Source of the DNA: Parus major
Taxonomy: Eukaryota; Chordata; Aves; Passeriformes; Paridae
DNA length: 64,000 nucleotides
NCBI RefSeq assembly: GCF_001522545.3
Contig: NC_031776.1
Span: 33,618,709-33,682,708, forward strand
Direction: 5' to 3'
The notes beneath the pieces were generated by a model. That model made no database searches. It was not told the origin of the DNA and worked only from the letters and a program-made list of their open reading frames with translations. Positions 61,721 to 64,000 of the stretch are shown one piece after another. A program made the translations under genes and the position numbers. The first letter of the stretch is position 1, and every line of letters begins with the position of its first letter.

Positions 61721-64000
61721 TAGCTATGGTGTGTTTCTCTGCCTTCAGCCTGTGGGTTTGCATTTCAATACGAGATGAAATGGTATAATTGAATTTCTCA
61801 ACACCTAAAAACTCAGCAATTTTTTCTCTTCTTTTATTTCTCAAGTTCTGGCAGTATCTAATTTATGGTTTAATTCTTCGTAAGGTCATTCTCTAAGTGA
61901 GTGACTTCTAGTTAATCTCAGACATTATGAGCTTGGCTGTGATAAAGAATCAGTTCATCTGTTCTCAGAAAGAAAAGAGTGAGTTGTAGGGATTGCTGGC
62001 AATAAGAGTTTAGCTGAAAGCTAGGTACAATTTCTTACCAAGTTATTATTTTTCCCTCCTTATTTTCAAGGTAATCTGGCTGTGTTTTTACTAATATAGC
62101 CAAAGTTGAAAAAAGAAAATCATATTTCTTCCCCGGTACTGTGTTCTCCAAGTAGGTATATAAGGTTACTAGTGTGGGATTGCTCCTAATAATAAAGGAA
62201 CCAATGGGTGGTGGAGGTTTTTTGTAATTACTTTTTGGTTTTTTCCCCCTCTAATTCCTTGATGAGGCATTGTCTCCTCTCAGTTGGGCTGGAAGGTGCA
62301 GGTTTCTTTTGCTGTTAAGCTTACAAATGACAGCTAACTTTGTTGCTTGTGGTTCTGTTGTTAATTTACATGCAGCTCTTACTGACTGTCACTAACATGT
62401 CTTTTGTTCCCTGAAATATTCACTCTGTGAATAAATATAACTTTTCTGCTATTTTTCGCTCGGGCTGATTTGCTCATTTCACTCTTGTGACTGCAAACAG
62501 CTCAAGCACTCAGATTCTGCACGTTGCCTATTGCTTAATGAAGTACCTTGCTGAATCAGGGCTACCGTGTTCCAGCAGATGAAAGGGAAGCACATAAGAA
62601 GCTCTACTGCCAGGTTCTGCTTTGAATGTTTTTCTTTTAATCAATTTTTAGACTTATTAGCATAGCGGATCACGGTTTTTGAGAAACAAATAAAAGCTTC
62701 TAGTCTGATTCTTGAAAGCGTTGGGAAATGTTAATGTAATTGGTTCTGTTTATAGTTCAAACTCACTTACATGTCTCTGCTCACAGACACGAGTAATAGA
62801 GTCAGCTCTCCCAGCTCTGGTTTAATGAGTGAGCACCCCAAATCTCTGGGAAGGAGCTCATGGGTTTCCTTTGTCCTAACCAAGAATCAGATAGCACTCT
62901 TAATTATCTTGATGGCAGAAGAACAGTGCAAGGGTTAGGTCATGGATTATAAGACAGGGAAACATAACACTTGTAGAAATTCAGGTTTTAAATTCCAGTT
63001 TCCTTAAGACTTTCTCTTTTGCCTCACAGTTTAATGCCCCCATGACTGGCGGGATGTGGTTTGGAGTTGTCATGTGGCACTGAGTCTGGGGAGAGTGAGA
63101 ATGCACCCAGAATTTCTGACACCTTGGTGAGGAGGACAAGGAACACGTGGGTCAGGGGCCTGTGGGGAGATGCCCTGGTTATGGCCCTTGTGGGTCTGCA
63201 GTTTGGGTTGCTGGATAACCAGGAGTGTCTTGGCACATTATCCACAGTGCTTGAATTAATGTGCAGAGGGGACACCTTTAGACAAGGAGGCCATAATGTG
63301 TTTTAAACCACTCCATTTCCTTGCCATGTATACTGTACATTAATTAATAACAAGACATGTAGCAAAAATAATGCTGTTGAAGGGATTCAGATAAATGTAG
63401 CCTTATATTTATGGCATGGAGGAGCTGAACCCCAAATACCCAGCCATTCCTGGCCTTGATAATTTTGTGTATGTTTAGATTCCCTTATATTTAGATCCCA
63501 AAGTTCCTGAATGAACTGTCACCCCAAACCTGTGTTCTCCTATACTGCATTATCCCAAAGCTTGCAATAGAAAAGAATATCAGGCTTTCAGACAGAGCAT
63601 ATTTAGAAAAGAGAGAGAGAGAGTCTGCCAAATTCCCCAAATCCGCTTCCCAATTCCCCTCAAGGATAGTAGGAAATTACTTGTTATCAGTGAGTAATAC
63701 AACCACAAATGTTATTGATTACCCAACCTCAATCTTTGCAGTCTTGATGGCCAAATATTTTGCAATCATTCCCTCTATTTAAAATTAGAAGATGTGATTT
63801 TTATTTTGGAAAAGCGTAGTTTCAGATTTTCTGCATGCCACATCACATTGTGATGGGCCCCTCCAGATTGTCCAGTGTGATAGCCAGAAGCTTGACTGAC
63901 AGATGTCAAAGTGTAAATCATGTTCTAATACACGAGAAATGCCTACATGCTCAAAAAAATCTGATACTTGCAAAATCTTGTAGGTATTTTTAAAATAATT
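61721..64000. other. AT-rich non-coding DNA, no gene seen
   Basis: The last 2.3 kb carry no recognisable gene or repeat family. A short GA repeat lies at 63609-63622. Overlapping frames of 81-83 codons at 63024-63306 are on opposite strands of a slightly GC-rich patch and show no domain. Confidence 0.6.

Noticed and set aside
1..64000. tRNA genes, CRISPR arrays, bacterial-type operons or defence islands
   Set aside because: No cloverleaf with a proper GGTTCGA-type T-arm, no regular repeat-spacer arrays, and the sequence is vertebrate non-coding DNA.

Overview
This window looks like 64 kb of vertebrate nuclear DNA, most likely from a bird. The evidence is four 5'-truncated copies of the CR1 non-LTR retrotransposon, two ending in the familiar avian 3' tail (a 'tcatagaat...gggttggaagggacc' type sequence, read on the reverse strand) and two still carrying the decayed C-terminus of CR1 ORF2. 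There are no Alu, L1 or other mammalian-type repeats that I recognise, the recognised interspersed-repeat load is very low (about 1.5% of bases in CR1), and the DNA is AT-rich with scattered CpG-containing islets. There is one assembly gap (N) inside a polypyrimidine tract.

I found no protein-coding gene I could defend. Every open reading frame is short, without recognisable domains, and typical of chance frames in AT-rich DNA or of frames inside transposon remnants. I recognise no tRNA, rRNA or known ncRNA. The window reads as a gene desert or a very large intron.

Layout: 1-14.4 kb holds the four CR1 remnants (1.25, 9.75, 11.7 and 13.95 kb) plus a weak reverse-transcriptase-like frame at 5.86-6.27 kb. 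From 14.4 to 36 kb there are no recognised repeats beyond simple ones, and this part has several blocks of locally complex, CpG-retaining sequence (14.5-15.3, 22.3-23.1, 25.2-25.9, 29.2-31.0, 31.5-31.9, 32.3-32.6 kb) that I suspect are conserved non-coding elements. From 36 to 49 kb the sequence is plain AT-rich DNA with a possible solo LTR at about 38.2 kb. From 49.3 to 52 kb come two more candidate regulatory blocks, a 380-bp polypyrimidine tract interrupted by the gap, and a small GC-rich islet with a predicted G-quadruplex. From 55.8 to 61.7 kb there are further CpG-retaining blocks, the clearest at 61.36-61.62 kb, and a possible minus-strand transcription unit or LTR at 58.95-59.67 kb with a strong polyadenylation signal.

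If the window has a function, the best inference is long-range cis-regulation of a gene outside it, with several islets of homeodomain-, E-box- or palindrome-rich sequence in a repeat-poor desert. That cannot be proven here: cross-species alignment would decide it. I see no evidence of a new molecular system such as a defence island, gene cluster or CRISPR array.
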